The translations under genes were made by a program, and so were the position numbers. The notes under the pieces were generated by a model. The model was not told the DNA's origin and searched no databases. It worked only from the letters and a program-made list of their open reading frames with translations. From an uncultured Pseudodesulfovibrio sp. (GTDB lineage: Bacteria; Desulfobacterota; Desulfovibrionia; Desulfovibrionales; Desulfovibrionaceae), in assembly GCF_963677845.1 (NCBI RefSeq), contig NZ_OY782498.1:196001-260000 (forward strand): DNA of 64,000 nt. The letters are read 5' to 3'. Shown one piece after another: positions 8,386 through 18,078 of the stretch (position 1 is the stretch's first letter; each line of letters opens with the position of its first letter).

Positions 8386-9381
8386 TTATTCGACGTGTCG
8401 TATGGTGATGGATGGAACGGTCAGGTGAACTGGCTTGCTGAGGTTCCATCTTTTTAACTCGTAGTCGCTGAATATGAATCGACTTGTTTCCGCAATAACA
8501 GGTTCTATTTCAGAGGCTTTTTCCCCTGACAGGATGCGTTTAACCAGCTTTGCCGCTTCCCATCCCTGTGGTTCGGCAGCAAGGACCAGTCCTCCGATAG
8601 CCTTTCCTTTGCCGATGGAGAAATTCCAGAACCCAAAGAGTGGGATAGGACTATTGGCGGAAGTCCAGCGGATAATTTCTTTTTCGGGTATGTGGTTTCC
8701 GTCCTTGTCACAAATAGTGTGGTACAGTCCGACAATGATAGCGTTGTATCCTTTTTGGGGGGCGGAAAGCACGGCCTGACGCCATTCTTTTAGTGTGCCG
8801 ATGAGCCGTATATCGGTTTCTGTGCCAGCAAATTTGAGATGGCGGTTATTATTGAATACTGAGTCAAGAGACATTTGTGCTGTCGTGCTGTTGTCGTAAA
8901 GAACTAGACATTTTTTTAGGTCCTCATGAAGTATGTCTTGAATAAAGGCGATGGAACGTTTGAATAAGGGGCGTTCCAACACCCCTGTTGCCTGGTGTTT
9001 AAGCATATTGTAATCACGTGGATTTGCATTGATTCCGAGATAAACAATCGGGATATGCATGTCTGCGATGCGTTTCCCCAAAAGTTTGAGGGCGTCATCA
9101 TCGGTTAAAACAACGACTTTGGGATTGATGGTTTCAAGCGTTTGGATGGCGCGGTCTGTGGCTGTTTTAAATTTGCTTCGAGGAATTCTTTTGGTGTCCA
9201 TGTCGAAGAAAGAGAGGGAAGCAACATCTTCAAGCCCTCGCGTAAGTGAGGCATTGTGTTCTTTAACCCATTGGAAACTTTGGCTATAGCTGTTAATAAC
9301 GAGAACGTGAGGCATGTCTGCAATGGCTGTTGTCGCCATGAAAAGTAAGGCTGTGAAGTGTATGCAAAATATTCTGAGCAT
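8386..9381 (-). CDS. periplasmic ABC-type substrate-binding protein, orphan (PF04392-like)
   Basis: 331 residues with a signal peptide (cleavage about residue 21, after IADMP-like boundary). The fold is of the two-lobed substrate-binding type that in other bacteria is found alone or joined to sensor kinases: VLVINSYSQSFQWVKEHN at the start, VVLTDDDALKLLG and IPIVYLGINANP in the N-lobe. No ABC permease or ATPase gene is nearby, so it may deliver a ligand to a remote transporter or a sensor. The ligand cannot be told. Confidence 0.75.
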   Translation of the reverse strand: MLRIFCIHFTALLFMATTAIADMPHVLVINSYSQSFQWVKEHNASLTRGLEDVASLSFFDMDTKRIPRSKFKTATDRAIQTLETINPKVVVLTDDDALKLLGKRIADMHIPIVYLGINANPRDYNMLKHQATGVLERPLFKRSIAFIQDILHEDLKKCLVLYDNSTTAQMSLDSVFNNNRHLKFAGTETDIRLIGTLKEWRQAVLSAPQKGYNAIIVGLYHTICDKDGNHIPEKEIIRWTSANSPIPLFGFWNFSIGKGKAIGGLVLAAEPQGWEAAKLVKRILSGEKASEIEPVIAETSRFIFSDYELKRWNLSKPVHLTVPSITIRHVE

Positions 9382-9562
9382 GCGGGGCCTTTGTTTCCTT
9401 TAGGTCATCATTTGGGAAGTTTGTTACTTTATACGGAATATGTTTTTTTTCTCATAGTATAATTTGCCCCAGAGTCTTTTCTATGAGGGTATTTGCGTCT
9501 TGCCACGGGTAACAGAGGGACGTATGATTCACCCTGTGCTTTTCTAATTTTCATGGAGTATC

Positions 9563-10657
9563 ATGTCTGAATCAGTAACTGAATTACAGAATATCCTTGC
9601 TCCCGTACTCAAACCGTTTGGTTGGGTGTACGGCAGAGTTATGCGTATACGTGAAACGTTGTTTCAGCGTGGCCTTATGCGGGGCTGGGAGCCTCCAGTT
9701 CCTACTGTTTCTGTAGGCAATATAGGCTGGGGAGGCACGGGCAAAACTCCTGTGGCTGATTGGCTTCTTGGCTGGGCAGAACGTCAGGGGTTGCAAAGCG
9801 TTTTGCTTACGAGAGGCTATGGAGCGCGTCCGACGTCGTTGCCATATCACGTGCAGTCTGGGGCCTTGGCCGAGGAATCGGGTGATGAACCGCTTATGTT
9901 GGCTCGCTCTAATGAGAAGGCATGTGTTATGGTGGACCCTAATCGTACCCGAGCCGGGAAGGTCGCCATGGAACGATTTAACCCGAATTTCGTCATTTTG
10001 GATGACGGGTTTCAACACATGGCGGTTAAGCGGCATTGCAATCTTGTGTTGCTCAAACCAGAAGACCTGATGGAAGGTTGGAATCGTGTCATCCCTGCCG
10101 GATCGTGGCGCGAGTCGGAGTCTGCTCTTGCTCGAGCTGATGCGTTTATGGTCAAGATTGGCCCGTTGGGGTTCGAAGCGCTTATGCCGTTTATTGATCG
10201 ACATCTGAGTCAGTTCCTTAAACCGGTTTTCAGCTTTCAGATCATGCCCACGGGTGTCCGTCGTCTATTGGGCGGAGAATCAGCGCGGGATTTCGGCAAA
10301 GGGCAGTATTTGCTTGTGTCAGGTGTGGGCGATCCTGAACAGGTTAAGCATACGGCGACGGGATACTTTGGATATCCGCCGTTGCAGCATATGATTTTTA
10401 AAGATCACCATCCATACTCGAAGAAAGATGCACTTGAAATCTCCACCAAGGCGCGGCAGGCAGGGTGCAAGGCTGTTTTGTGTACGCCCAAGGACGCGGT
10501 AAAGCTTGGGCCGTTGTGCACCGAGGAGTTCTGGGAGTTTGATCTCCGATTGGATTTTGGGCCGTCCACTCTTGGCGATGAAACCGATTTTGAATCCTGG
10601 TGGAATCGACGTTTCGAAATTATTGACGCGCGACTCAAAGAGAAGAGCCGCGCATAG
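9563..10657 (+). CDS. lpxK: tetraacyldisaccharide 4'-kinase LpxK
   Basis: 364 residues. LpxK phosphorylates the 4' position of the lipid A disaccharide at the inner membrane, the sixth step of the Raetz pathway. Walker A GNIGWGGTGKTP is at residues 53-63, and the family hallmark DDGFQH (near residue 150) with preceding PNR and following CNLVLL are present. The N-terminal hydrophobic segment seen in many orthologues is weak here. It ends 9 bases before rnr and the two are probably cotranscribed. Confidence 0.95.
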   Translation: MSESVTELQNILAPVLKPFGWVYGRVMRIRETLFQRGLMRGWEPPVPTVSVGNIGWGGTGKTPVADWLLGWAERQGLQSVLLTRGYGARPTSLPYHVQSGALAEESGDEPLMLARSNEKACVMVDPNRTRAGKVAMERFNPNFVILDDGFQHMAVKRHCNLVLLKPEDLMEGWNRVIPAGSWRESESALARADAFMVKIGPLGFEALMPFIDRHLSQFLKPVFSFQIMPTGVRRLLGGESARDFGKGQYLLVSGVGDPEQVKHTATGYFGYPPLQHMIFKDHHPYSKKDALEISTKARQAGCKAVLCTPKDAVKLGPLCTEEFWEFDLRLDFGPSTLGDETDFESWWNRRFEIIDARLKEKSRA

Positions 10658-10666
10658 GAGGCTGTC

Positions 10667-12865
10667 ATGCCTAAGAAAAAACGCAATCAGCCTCGTCCGA
10701 GTACACCGCCTTTGTATGCGGGTGTCATCCTCAAGCTGTTTAAAGAGGTGCAACGTCCCATGTCGAGGGCTGAAGTCATTCGTCAGCTCAGGCTTAAGAA
10801 GAGGGATAAGCATATCATTAAAGATTTGCTTAAGGATCTTGTACGGCAGGGCAAGCTTATTCGTATTCGTCGCGGATACGGGTTGGCTGAGTCTATGCAT
10901 TGCATTACCGGGCGGCTGGAAATCCAGCGGCAGGGTTTTGGTTTTGTGATACCGGAAGACTCCCGACGTAAGGACGTTTTTATCAATCAGCGAGATATTG
11001 GTGAGGCGTGGCATGGTGATCGCGTTGTCGTTTCTGTGCTGGGAGAGCCAAAGAAAGGTCGCAATGCCGAGGGCCGGATCGTTCGTATATTGGAGCGAGG
11101 CCGTAAAACCCTGCCTGCAAAAGTCATCAAGAAGATGGGGGGAGAGTGGTTGTGTCGGCCGAGTGATCCTAAATTGGCGTTCGGTATCATTTGCACTCTC
11201 AAGGATGAATCCCTCGAATTGAAACCGGGTGACATTGTTATTTGTATCCCCGGCGAAAAGATGGATCCGACAATGTGGCAGGGCGAAATCACAGAGCTTC
11301 TTGGATCGGAAGTCGATATTGCCGTGCAGGAGGCGTTGGTCAAATCCAATCATAATATTCGCACCCGGTTCCCCTCTGGCTCAGAGAGTCAGGCAGAGGG
11401 CTTGCCGCGTGAGCCATCTGAAAAGGATTTCGTTGGTCGTCGCGATCTGACAGAGAAACAGTTTGTGACCATTGATGGAGCCACGGCCCGTGATTTTGAT
11501 GATGCCGTTCTGGTGGAGCGGTTGGACAAGGGCTATCGTTTGTGGGTCGCCATCGCTGATGTGGCCCATTATGTGGCTGAAGGAACGCCTTTAGACAAGG
11601 AAGCGCTTGAGCGTGGTAATTCCTATTATTTCCCTCGGTCTGTTGTGCCAATGTTTCCTGAGCGATTGTCCAATGGCCTTTGTTCGCTGAATCCCGATGT
11701 AAAGCGACTGACCATGGTCGTGTGTATGGATACAGATGAAACCGGTAGAACCCGATCTGCTTCGTTTTATCAGGCTGTCATCAAGAGTCATGCACGACTG
11801 ACATACACGCAGGTAAAACAGGCAATTCTTGATCGTGATGAAGAGGTCCGACAGGAAATTAAACCGGTTGTCCCCATGTTAGAATTGGCCGAAGAGCTGG
11901 CCCGGAAGATCAATAAACTGAGAAGTCGGCGCGGTTCCCTTGATTTTGATCTGCCAGAACCGGAAGTGTTTTTTGATGCCGATGGTGAAGTGTCTGAAAT
12001 TCGGCCTAAACAAAGGTCTTTTGCCAATCAGCTTATTGAGGAGTTCATGGTCGCGGCGAACGAAGCTGTAGCGCATTATCTTATAGAGCAGGATTTGCCG
12101 TGCCTGTTCCGTATTCACCCTCAAGCTGACGAAGGGAAACTGCAGAATCTGTTCCGCATGCTTTCTCGTACAGATAAGAGTGTTGTCATGCCCAAGGAGA
12201 TAACGCCCAAAAAGCTTCAGATGCTCGTGGCATCCATGCGGGGCACGGACAAGGAATATGTGGTTAACCGCATGTTGCTTCGTTCGATGAAACAGGCCAA
12301 GTATTCTCCAGAAAATGAAGGCCATTTTGGTTTGGCAAGTGAGGAATATGCCCATTTTACCTCACCTATTCGTCGGTATGCGGATTTGGTTGTCCATCGG
12401 TTGCTGAAAACAGCTATAGACCTCAACAGCGATGCTGCCGTCAGGATTCCTCTCCCCGGCCAGAAAAAGTTGCAAAATACCGCGAATCATATCTCCAGTC
12501 GGGAACGAGTCGCCATGGATGCCGAGCGAGAAATTCTCAAACGGGTGACCGTGTTGTTTATGCGCGATAAGGTTGGGCAATCCTTTAACGGGGTTGTTTC
12601 GCATATCACTGACTTCGGATTTTATGTTGAATTGAAGGATGTTATGGCCGAAGGCCTGATTCGCCTTTCGTCCATGGATGACGATTACTACACCTACTGG
12701 CCTCAGCGCGAAATGTTGGTTGGCGAACATACTGGCCGAGCCTTCGCTCTTGGACAAGCCGTAGAGGTTGTGCTCGACGAAGTTAATTTGGAACGTCTGG
12801 AATTGAATTTCAGCCTGAAATCCGTGGAAGCCGCTGCAATGGATTACAAGGATTTGATCGAATAG
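10667..12865 (+). CDS. rnr: ribonuclease R
   Basis: 732-residue 3'-5' exoribonuclease of the RNB family that degrades structured RNA. Order: Lys/Arg-rich N-terminus, winged-helix-like segment (about 20-80), cold-shock OB domains, RNB catalytic core with the aspartate cluster in DGATARDFDDAV (about residues 268-280), SPIRRYADLVVHR, and an S1 domain at about 640-725. The C-terminal basic tail of E. coli RNase R is missing. Start supported by AGGAGG before the ATG; 9-base gap from lpxK. Confidence 0.96.
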   Translation: MPKKKRNQPRPSTPPLYAGVILKLFKEVQRPMSRAEVIRQLRLKKRDKHIIKDLLKDLVRQGKLIRIRRGYGLAESMHCITGRLEIQRQGFGFVIPEDSRRKDVFINQRDIGEAWHGDRVVVSVLGEPKKGRNAEGRIVRILERGRKTLPAKVIKKMGGEWLCRPSDPKLAFGIICTLKDESLELKPGDIVICIPGEKMDPTMWQGEITELLGSEVDIAVQEALVKSNHNIRTRFPSGSESQAEGLPREPSEKDFVGRRDLTEKQFVTIDGATARDFDDAVLVERLDKGYRLWVAIADVAHYVAEGTPLDKEALERGNSYYFPRSVVPMFPERLSNGLCSLNPDVKRLTMVVCMDTDETGRTRSASFYQAVIKSHARLTYTQVKQAILDRDEEVRQEIKPVVPMLELAEELARKINKLRSRRGSLDFDLPEPEVFFDADGEVSEIRPKQRSFANQLIEEFMVAANEAVAHYLIEQDLPCLFRIHPQADEGKLQNLFRMLSRTDKSVVMPKEITPKKLQMLVASMRGTDKEYVVNRMLLRSMKQAKYSPENEGHFGLASEEYAHFTSPIRRYADLVVHRLLKTAIDLNSDAAVRIPLPGQKKLQNTANHISSRERVAMDAEREILKRVTVLFMRDKVGQSFNGVVSHITDFGFYVELKDVMAEGLIRLSSMDDDYYTYWPQREMLVGEHTGRAFALGQAVEVVLDEVNLERLELNFSLKSVEAAAMDYKDLIE

Positions 12866-12976
12866 CGGCTTTACTCGGCTCACAGTGTGCGGATTATGTT
12901 TTTAGTTGACGGATAAGTTTATTTTGACTAAACATATTTTCATAGAGCAACACTATATATTAACTAAGGCGCAACA

Positions 12977-13639
12977 ATGAGTAACGGATTCGAAGCTTTT
13001 TTCAAGAGGCTGTGTTCGGAAACAGAAGTCAAAAATCAATCGCAACTTGCCCGGGAATTGGACGTTGGGCGAGCAGCGGTCTCCCTTGCCAAAAAAAAGG
13101 AATCCGTCCCTGCACGGTGGATACTTGATCTGTCGGCCCGGTTCGGATTGAATCCGCTCTGGCTGGAAAAAGGTAAGGGTTTTCCCCGTTCAGAGGCTGT
13201 CGTGGCGGCAGTTGAAGAGGATGGCGCATCATATGAGGAAGTGCCCAAAGTGCGCGCTCGACTCTGTGCCGGAGGAGGGTCGTTTGAGACCGATGGAATG
13301 GTGGAGGGATATTATTCTTTTCGCTCTGATTGGTTGAAGAGCCGAGGTAATCCGGCCAATATGGTGCTTATGGAAGTTATCGGTAACTCTATGGAGCCGG
13401 AGATTAAGGAAGGGGATATGGTCCTTATTGATCAGGCTCGGTCAGATGTACTTTCCGGTGGCATCTATGCCGTGGGAGTCGAAGATACCGTCATGGTCAA
13501 ACGGGTGGAGCGACTGCCCGGTACCCTGGTTCTCAGAAGTGATAACGTGGATTACTCTCCTATCCATCTTTCTGGCGACGAATTGAATAATGTTCGTGTT
13601 ATCGGTCAAGTCCTGTGGGCATCCAGAGAATATCGCTAG
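12977..13639 (+). CDS. CI/LexA-like transcriptional repressor with S24 peptidase domain
   Basis: 220 residues. N-terminal helix-turn-helix of the bacteriophage CI-repressor type (about 5-65; QSQLARELDVGRAAVSLAKK). C-terminal S24/LexA domain with self-cleavage elements: likely Ala98-Gly99 scissile bond in RLCAGGG, catalytic Ser138 in GNSMEP and Lys175 in VMVKRVERL. RecA filament would be expected to induce cleavage after DNA damage. No phage structural genes are nearby, so it is probably a chromosomal stress regulator. A strong terminator follows, so it is monocistronic. Target genes are unknown. Confidence 0.85.
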   Translation: MSNGFEAFFKRLCSETEVKNQSQLARELDVGRAAVSLAKKKESVPARWILDLSARFGLNPLWLEKGKGFPRSEAVVAAVEEDGASYEEVPKVRARLCAGGGSFETDGMVEGYYSFRSDWLKSRGNPANMVLMEVIGNSMEPEIKEGDMVLIDQARSDVLSGGIYAVGVEDTVMVKRVERLPGTLVLRSDNVDYSPIHLSGDELNNVRVIGQVLWASREYR

Positions 13640-13664
13640 TCCTGATTTTATTCGACAAAATATT

Positions 13665-13706
13665 AAAAGCCCTGCAACGAAAAATCGTTGCAGGGCTTTT
13701 TTATTT
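13665..13706 (+). terminator. terminator of S24 repressor gene
   Basis: Sixteen-base perfect inverted repeat (AAAAGCCCTGCAACGA and its complement) with an AAAA loop followed by TTTTTT. Confidence 0.95.
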
Positions 13707-13779
13707 ATTTGAAATTATTGATTAAAACGTTTTATCGAGGCAGATGTCTTGTAAATGAAAACAAAATGTAAAATTATAG

Positions 13780-13808
13780 TTGACAAAATGGAGGGGCGTT
13801 GTTTATTA
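13780..13808 (+). promoter_or_regulatory. putative sigma-70 promoter of small Cys-rich gene
   Basis: TTGACA at 13780-13785, 17-base spacer, then TTATTA at 13803-13808 (weak -10). It lies about 65 bases upstream of the small gene at 13874. Confidence 0.45.
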
Positions 13809-13873
13809 AAGAGTCACGTTGAGTCGAAAAGAACAACAAACGCGTTACAGCGCGATGGAGAAAGGAGAGAGTC

Positions 13874-14038
13874 ATGCAGGAACGTTTTTGCAAGTGCGGT
13901 CACAGGCTGATGGTTCAATATACTCTTGATGGTTTTATTCCCTGGGAAGCGGTTATCGTGGAAGATGACGCAATCGTTTCTCCGGTCAAGGTCTGCCCGT
14001 GCTGCGGAAGTTATCTCTCCATTCATTTCCTTCGATAA
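13874..14038 (+). CDS. small zinc-ribbon-like protein, 54 residues
   Basis: ATG at 13874 preceded by AAAGGAGAGA, an excellent Shine-Dalgarno. The product has two cysteine knuckles: CKCGHR near residues 6-11 and CPCCG at 41-45, the layout of a treble-clef or zinc-ribbon fold. A plausible -35 lies upstream. Function unknown; small zinc ribbons often act as nucleic-acid or protein adaptors. Called from ribosome-site quality and the cysteine pattern rather than recognised homology. Confidence 0.65.
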   Translation: MQERFCKCGHRLMVQYTLDGFIPWEAVIVEDDAIVSPVKVCPCCGSYLSIHFLR

Positions 14039-14185
14039 TTTTTGATATTTCCGACAGACTCCCGAACCCTGCGGGCTTGTTTGTCCATCCCTGTTGAATG
14101 AGGGCCATGCGTATCTCCCCGGAGCGCGTGGTCCTCGTTTCTTTTGGAAGAAGGAAATATTGTTGCAGGGATGTTTTGTGAGGTC

Positions 14186-15166
14186 TTATTGCCGGAGAGA
14201 GTCCGGGCCGGGAAGGTTGATGGCTTCGGTTCTGTTGCGGCCAGATTCTTTGGCTTGATAGAGGGCATTGTCAGCGGCCTGAAGAAGATGCTCGGGCGAA
14301 GACTCACAGGTTGGGATGCCGGAAGCAACACCGATTGAAACGGTTACGTTGGTGCCGACAGTGGAGTCTGGATGACCAAGGGCTAGTTGGGAGAGGTTCT
14401 CGTGGATGTTGTCAGCCACGGCTTTGGCGCCTTTATAACCAGTGTTGGGAAGAATTATGGCAAATTCTTCACCGCCGTATCGGGCTACCAAATCGCCGGG
14501 ACGATGCACAGATTCACGAAGAGCCTTGGCTACGGCGTAAAGACAGCCATCGCCATTCACATGACCGAGAGCATCGTTGTATTGCTTGAAATGATCAATA
14601 TCGATCATGAGAAGGCCGAGTGGCTGATCTTCGCGTCCATTACGAACCCATTCGCAAACAAGAGTATCGTCGAAGCATCGTCGGTTTGCCAGTCCCGTCA
14701 ATCCATCCTGATTAGACATGCGCTCCAGTTTGCGAGCCAGCTGTTCGAGTTCGCGTTCGCGCTTCATGCGTTTGATCATTTCTCGTCGCAATTGCAAAGC
14801 GGATCGGACTCGTGCCCGAAGTTCTGTTTTGCCCAGTGGCTTAACTATATAATCGGAAGCTCCGGCTGCAAAAGCACGATCAAGGTTCGCCTTTCCGTCA
14901 TCTTTTGTGATTGCAATGATAGGAATGTCTTGAAATTCATTATGGGATTTAATGGATAGAATTGCGGCAATGCCATCGGTGTCTGCAATATCTAGGTCGA
15001 GAAGGACAAGGTCGATAGGGGCTTCAATCTTGGCGGCTAAAGAAAGTGAGCCAAGAGCCTCTTCCAAGGTCGTGACTGCGGAAAGAGATGTATACCCTGC
15101 ACTGTGAAGGATCACAGTCAGTTGGTCCACCGTGGACGTGGAATCGTCGACAATGAGAATTTTCAT
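14186..15166 (-). CDS. response regulator diguanylate cyclase (REC-GGDEF)
   Basis: 326 residues. Receiver domain (about 1-125) with acidic pair at Asp7-Asp8, phospho-acceptor Asp57 and KPLG switch Lys. A short coiled segment (RREMIKRMKRERELEQLARKL region) links to a GGDEF domain with active-site GGEEF and an upstream RPGD inhibitory site exactly five residues before it, so c-di-GMP product inhibition is expected. It makes cyclic di-GMP on phosphorylation by an unidentified kinase. It adds to other c-di-GMP genes in the window (two HD-GYP proteins and a GEMM riboswitch). Confidence 0.93.
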   Translation of the reverse strand: MKILIVDDSTSTVDQLTVILHSAGYTSLSAVTTLEEALGSLSLAAKIEAPIDLVLLDLDIADTDGIAAILSIKSHNEFQDIPIIAITKDDGKANLDRAFAAGASDYIVKPLGKTELRARVRSALQLRREMIKRMKRERELEQLARKLERMSNQDGLTGLANRRCFDDTLVCEWVRNGREDQPLGLLMIDIDHFKQYNDALGHVNGDGCLYAVAKALRESVHRPGDLVARYGGEEFAIILPNTGYKGAKAVADNIHENLSQLALGHPDSTVGTNVTVSIGVASGIPTCESSPEHLLQAADNALYQAKESGRNRTEAINLPGPDSLRQ

Positions 15167-15418
15167 AGCTAATTTTGTCTAGCAAATATCCAGACTTTTG
15201 GCGAGTTACTAAATGTGACATGAATACGAAGAGTTGGTAGGCTTAAAAAGCAGGCAGAGGTTCAAAGGGATGTTTAATCCTTTACTGTCGCTGGTGTTGT
15301 TTTCAGTGATGATAATCTTTGTTATTATTTTGCAAAAAAGAATTGTGCAGTGTATCTTCTTCGGTAATGAGGATATTACTGTTACCTGAAGTCTTGACCA
15401 TTTACATCCGGAGGCTCG

Positions 15419-16828
15419 ATGACTCGGCTTAAATCTGGTGTTCTCATTATTATTTTCTTGTTCACACTTTCCCTTTTCCCGTGCATTGCCCATGCGAATG
15501 GCAGTGGTGCGTTTGTCGCTGTTTACAATTCTGGTCGGGCTCTCGTTCGAGAGACGCGCGTTGTAACTCTTCCTGAAGGTCCTGCCGCCGTGGTTTTTAC
15601 CGATATTCCAACCACCTTGGAACCAGCATCGGTGCGTGCAGCGGCGGAAGGGATGACGGTTAATGATGTTGAATACAGCTATCATCCCATCACCGCAGGC
15701 AATCTCCTTGATGCCTATGTCGGTAAGGAGTTGTCTGTAATTCTTCCTGATCCATCAGATGCAAATGCACGAATTTTACGACAGGCTACGTTGCTTTCCA
15801 ATAAAGGACAGCCCGTCTTTTCTGTGGGGAACGAAGTCTATGTAGGGAATTTTGAGGCAGTGCTTTTGCCTAAATTGCCTAAAGACTTTGATAAGGAACC
15901 TACTTTGACCCTGACTACGCAGAGTGTAGCCGAAGGAAAGAAGAATGTTTCCCTGAGTTATCTTATGGGTGGAGTGAATTGGCGTGCTGATTATACCATG
16001 ACATTGAGTAAGTCTGGCGCAATGGCTGATCTTGATGCCTGGGCCACAGTGACAAATAGCTCGGGGCGTGCGTTCAAAAGCGCTGATGTTCGGTTGGTTG
16101 CTGGCGATGTCCAACGTGTCCCTGCTCCCAGAATGGCACGAAACAAAGGTGTTATGGCCATGGAGTCTGCATCCATGGATAGCGCGGGCGGCTATGCGTC
16201 TGAAGAATCTTTTTCGCAATATCACGTATACTCGGTTGGGCGGTATATCTCTTTGCCAGCCCAAGGATCCAAGCAGGTAGGTTTGTTTTCTGCGGTTGAT
16301 TTTCCTGTAGAGCAGAAGTTAACAAGCCGTTTTCATAGTGGTCCCGGGAAGCGCACCGGCACAGTCTCTCAGCCGGTCGAGTTGGCATTGTCCTTTGAAA
16401 ATACTGAACTTGGCAAACTTGGTCGTCCTATGCCTGATGGTGTGGTGCGAGTTTTCATGCCCACTACGGATGGCACACAGCTGTTGGCGGGAGAGACGCG
16501 TATCAAACACACGGCAGTCGGGAGTGAAGTCCGTCTGGTGCTTGGTCGTTCATTTGATGTGACGGTTGAGCGCACGCAGACACATTTCAAGAAAGTGGGG
16601 AAAAATTCATTTGAAATAGGCTGGAAGATTACAGCAAGAAACGGCAAACAAGCGCCGCAGAATCTGACTCTTCAAGAATCATTTCCCGGCTCATGGAAAA
16701 TTTTGTCTGCTGATGCCGAATACATCGAGGCCGATTCAGGAACTATTGAGTTTGCACTCACGTCGTTGTTACCTTCCAAGGGAACGGAAGGTAAATCCAT
16801 CAATTACATGGTAAGGATCGATTATTAG
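15419..16828 (+). CDS. exported DUF4139 domain protein
   Basis: 469 residues with a signal peptide (hydrophobic residues about 8-24, AHA cleavage boundary). The remainder matches the DUF4139/mucoidy-inhibitor-like pattern: an N-terminal VFTDIPTTLEPASVRA segment, and a C-terminal beta-rich region with LSYLMGGVNWRADYTM and FEIGWKITARNGKQAPQNLTLQE. Function of the family is unknown. ATG preceded by GGAGG. It ends 12 bases before the HAD gene at 16841, suggesting an operon with the disaccharide phosphorylase genes. Confidence 0.8.
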   Translation: MTRLKSGVLIIIFLFTLSLFPCIAHANGSGAFVAVYNSGRALVRETRVVTLPEGPAAVVFTDIPTTLEPASVRAAAEGMTVNDVEYSYHPITAGNLLDAYVGKELSVILPDPSDANARILRQATLLSNKGQPVFSVGNEVYVGNFEAVLLPKLPKDFDKEPTLTLTTQSVAEGKKNVSLSYLMGGVNWRADYTMTLSKSGAMADLDAWATVTNSSGRAFKSADVRLVAGDVQRVPAPRMARNKGVMAMESASMDSAGGYASEESFSQYHVYSVGRYISLPAQGSKQVGLFSAVDFPVEQKLTSRFHSGPGKRTGTVSQPVELALSFENTELGKLGRPMPDGVVRVFMPTTDGTQLLAGETRIKHTAVGSEVRLVLGRSFDVTVERTQTHFKKVGKNSFEIGWKITARNGKQAPQNLTLQESFPGSWKILSADAEYIEADSGTIEFALTSLLPSKGTEGKSINYMVRIDY

Positions 16829-16840
16829 AGGGGATGGCAT

Positions 16841-18052
16841 ATGCCGGATATCACACCTGTTGCATTGAAGACGCTTAAGGATTTCTATGATCTCATGGCC
16901 GCGACTCGGACGGTGCGGTTCAATACTGTAGCATCGCTTCTAGAGGGTAACGGTGTGGTGGATGACGCCGTGGCATCTTTGATTAATGCTTTGGAGTCTC
17001 TGGAAGCTGTGCCTGAAGAGGACGGCAAGAAGATTCTGTCTTTGGATGGAGAACGAACCATTGCGCTCGACATGGAGTATGAAATCAATGAAACTCGAAA
17101 AGATATCTTTTATCTTGAAGAGGGTGAGGAAACTTTTTTGGAGTTTCTCGCTGATTTCCATTCTGGATTCGACGAGTTCGTGCGGGCCGGGCATGAGTTG
17201 ATCGAAGGCATCGATTTCAATACCTTTATTACTGATCGTGACGGGACTATCAACAATTATTGTGCTCGGTATCTTACCTCTATCCAATCCATTTACAATT
17301 CTGTTTTTCTGACACGGTTTGCGCAAAACAACGCTCGCAGGCCGGTTGTTTTAACCTCAGCTCCGCTTGATGGGCTCATTGAAATTAGTGTCAATCCGGA
17401 AAGTGAGATGTATTATGCTGCGTCCAAGGGGCGTGAATGTCTGGACTTGGAGGGGCGTATTCGCCGTTTGCCTATTCCCAAAGACAAACAAGAGGCTATG
17501 GATTGTCTGAATGCACGTTTGACTGAGTTGACGGGTCGGCCTGAATACCAAAAATTTACTTTTATCGGCTCTGGACTACAATTTAAATTCGGTCAATCCA
17601 CTGTAGCGCGGCAGGATATAGGCTCATCGATTGACACAGCCGCCTCAGACGGTTTTCTCAAGACTCTTGAAGATCTGGTCACTGAGCTTGATCCTGAATC
17701 GAAAAACTTTCGTATAGAGGACACCGGTTTGGACGTGGAGATTATTCTCACGGTGGAGACCTCTGGTGATGGTCTTAAGGATTTTGATAAAGGGGACGGC
17801 GTCAAGTTCCTTAATTCCGAGTTGGATCTTCAGATGTTCCGTGGACCACATCTTATTTGTGGGGACACTGGTTCGGATGTCCCAATGCTGGAAGCTGCAT
17901 TGGAACTGACTTCGGATGTGCGAGCAATTTATGTGACACAGAATGAGGAATTGGCAAAGCGTGTAACTGGGCTGACGAGCAAGGCTTTGATCGTACCCGA
18001 ACCGGATATGTTGGTTACTATTTTGGGCACGATGAGCCCTGCTATGCGATAA
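16841..18052 (+). CDS. HAD-type phosphatase-like protein (annotated in relatives as trehalose-6-phosphate synthase/phosphatase)
   Basis: 403 residues. HAD-superfamily motif I is seen as TDRDGT (about residues 131-136), motif II as VLTSAP (about 168-173) and motif IV as CGDTGSDVPML (about 346-356), so the protein is probably a phosphatase acting on a sugar phosphate; trehalose-6-phosphate phosphatase is the likeliest by context. The N-terminal 120 residues are helical and not recognised. There is no glycosyltransferase signature, so the name trehalose-6-phosphate synthase would be misleading. It sits between the DUF4139 gene and the phosphorylase fusion, with 12- and 26-base gaps. Confidence 0.6.
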   Translation: MPDITPVALKTLKDFYDLMAATRTVRFNTVASLLEGNGVVDDAVASLINALESLEAVPEEDGKKILSLDGERTIALDMEYEINETRKDIFYLEEGEETFLEFLADFHSGFDEFVRAGHELIEGIDFNTFITDRDGTINNYCARYLTSIQSIYNSVFLTRFAQNNARRPVVLTSAPLDGLIEISVNPESEMYYAASKGRECLDLEGRIRRLPIPKDKQEAMDCLNARLTELTGRPEYQKFTFIGSGLQFKFGQSTVARQDIGSSIDTAASDGFLKTLEDLVTELDPESKNFRIEDTGLDVEIILTVETSGDGLKDFDKGDGVKFLNSELDLQMFRGPHLICGDTGSDVPMLEAALELTSDVRAIYVTQNEELAKRVTGLTSKALIVPEPDMLVTILGTMSPAMR

Positions 18053-18078
18053 ACAACTCAGCTTTGAAGGAGCGATCC

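Noticed and set aside
12977..13639. Prophage at the CI-like repressor
   Set aside because: No integrase, structural or lysis genes nearby; a single chromosomal regulator is simpler.
18064..18078. Earlier TTG start for the beta-PGM/GH65 fusion
   Set aside because: It would place the AAGGAG ribosome site inside the coding region; the GTG at 18079 fits better.
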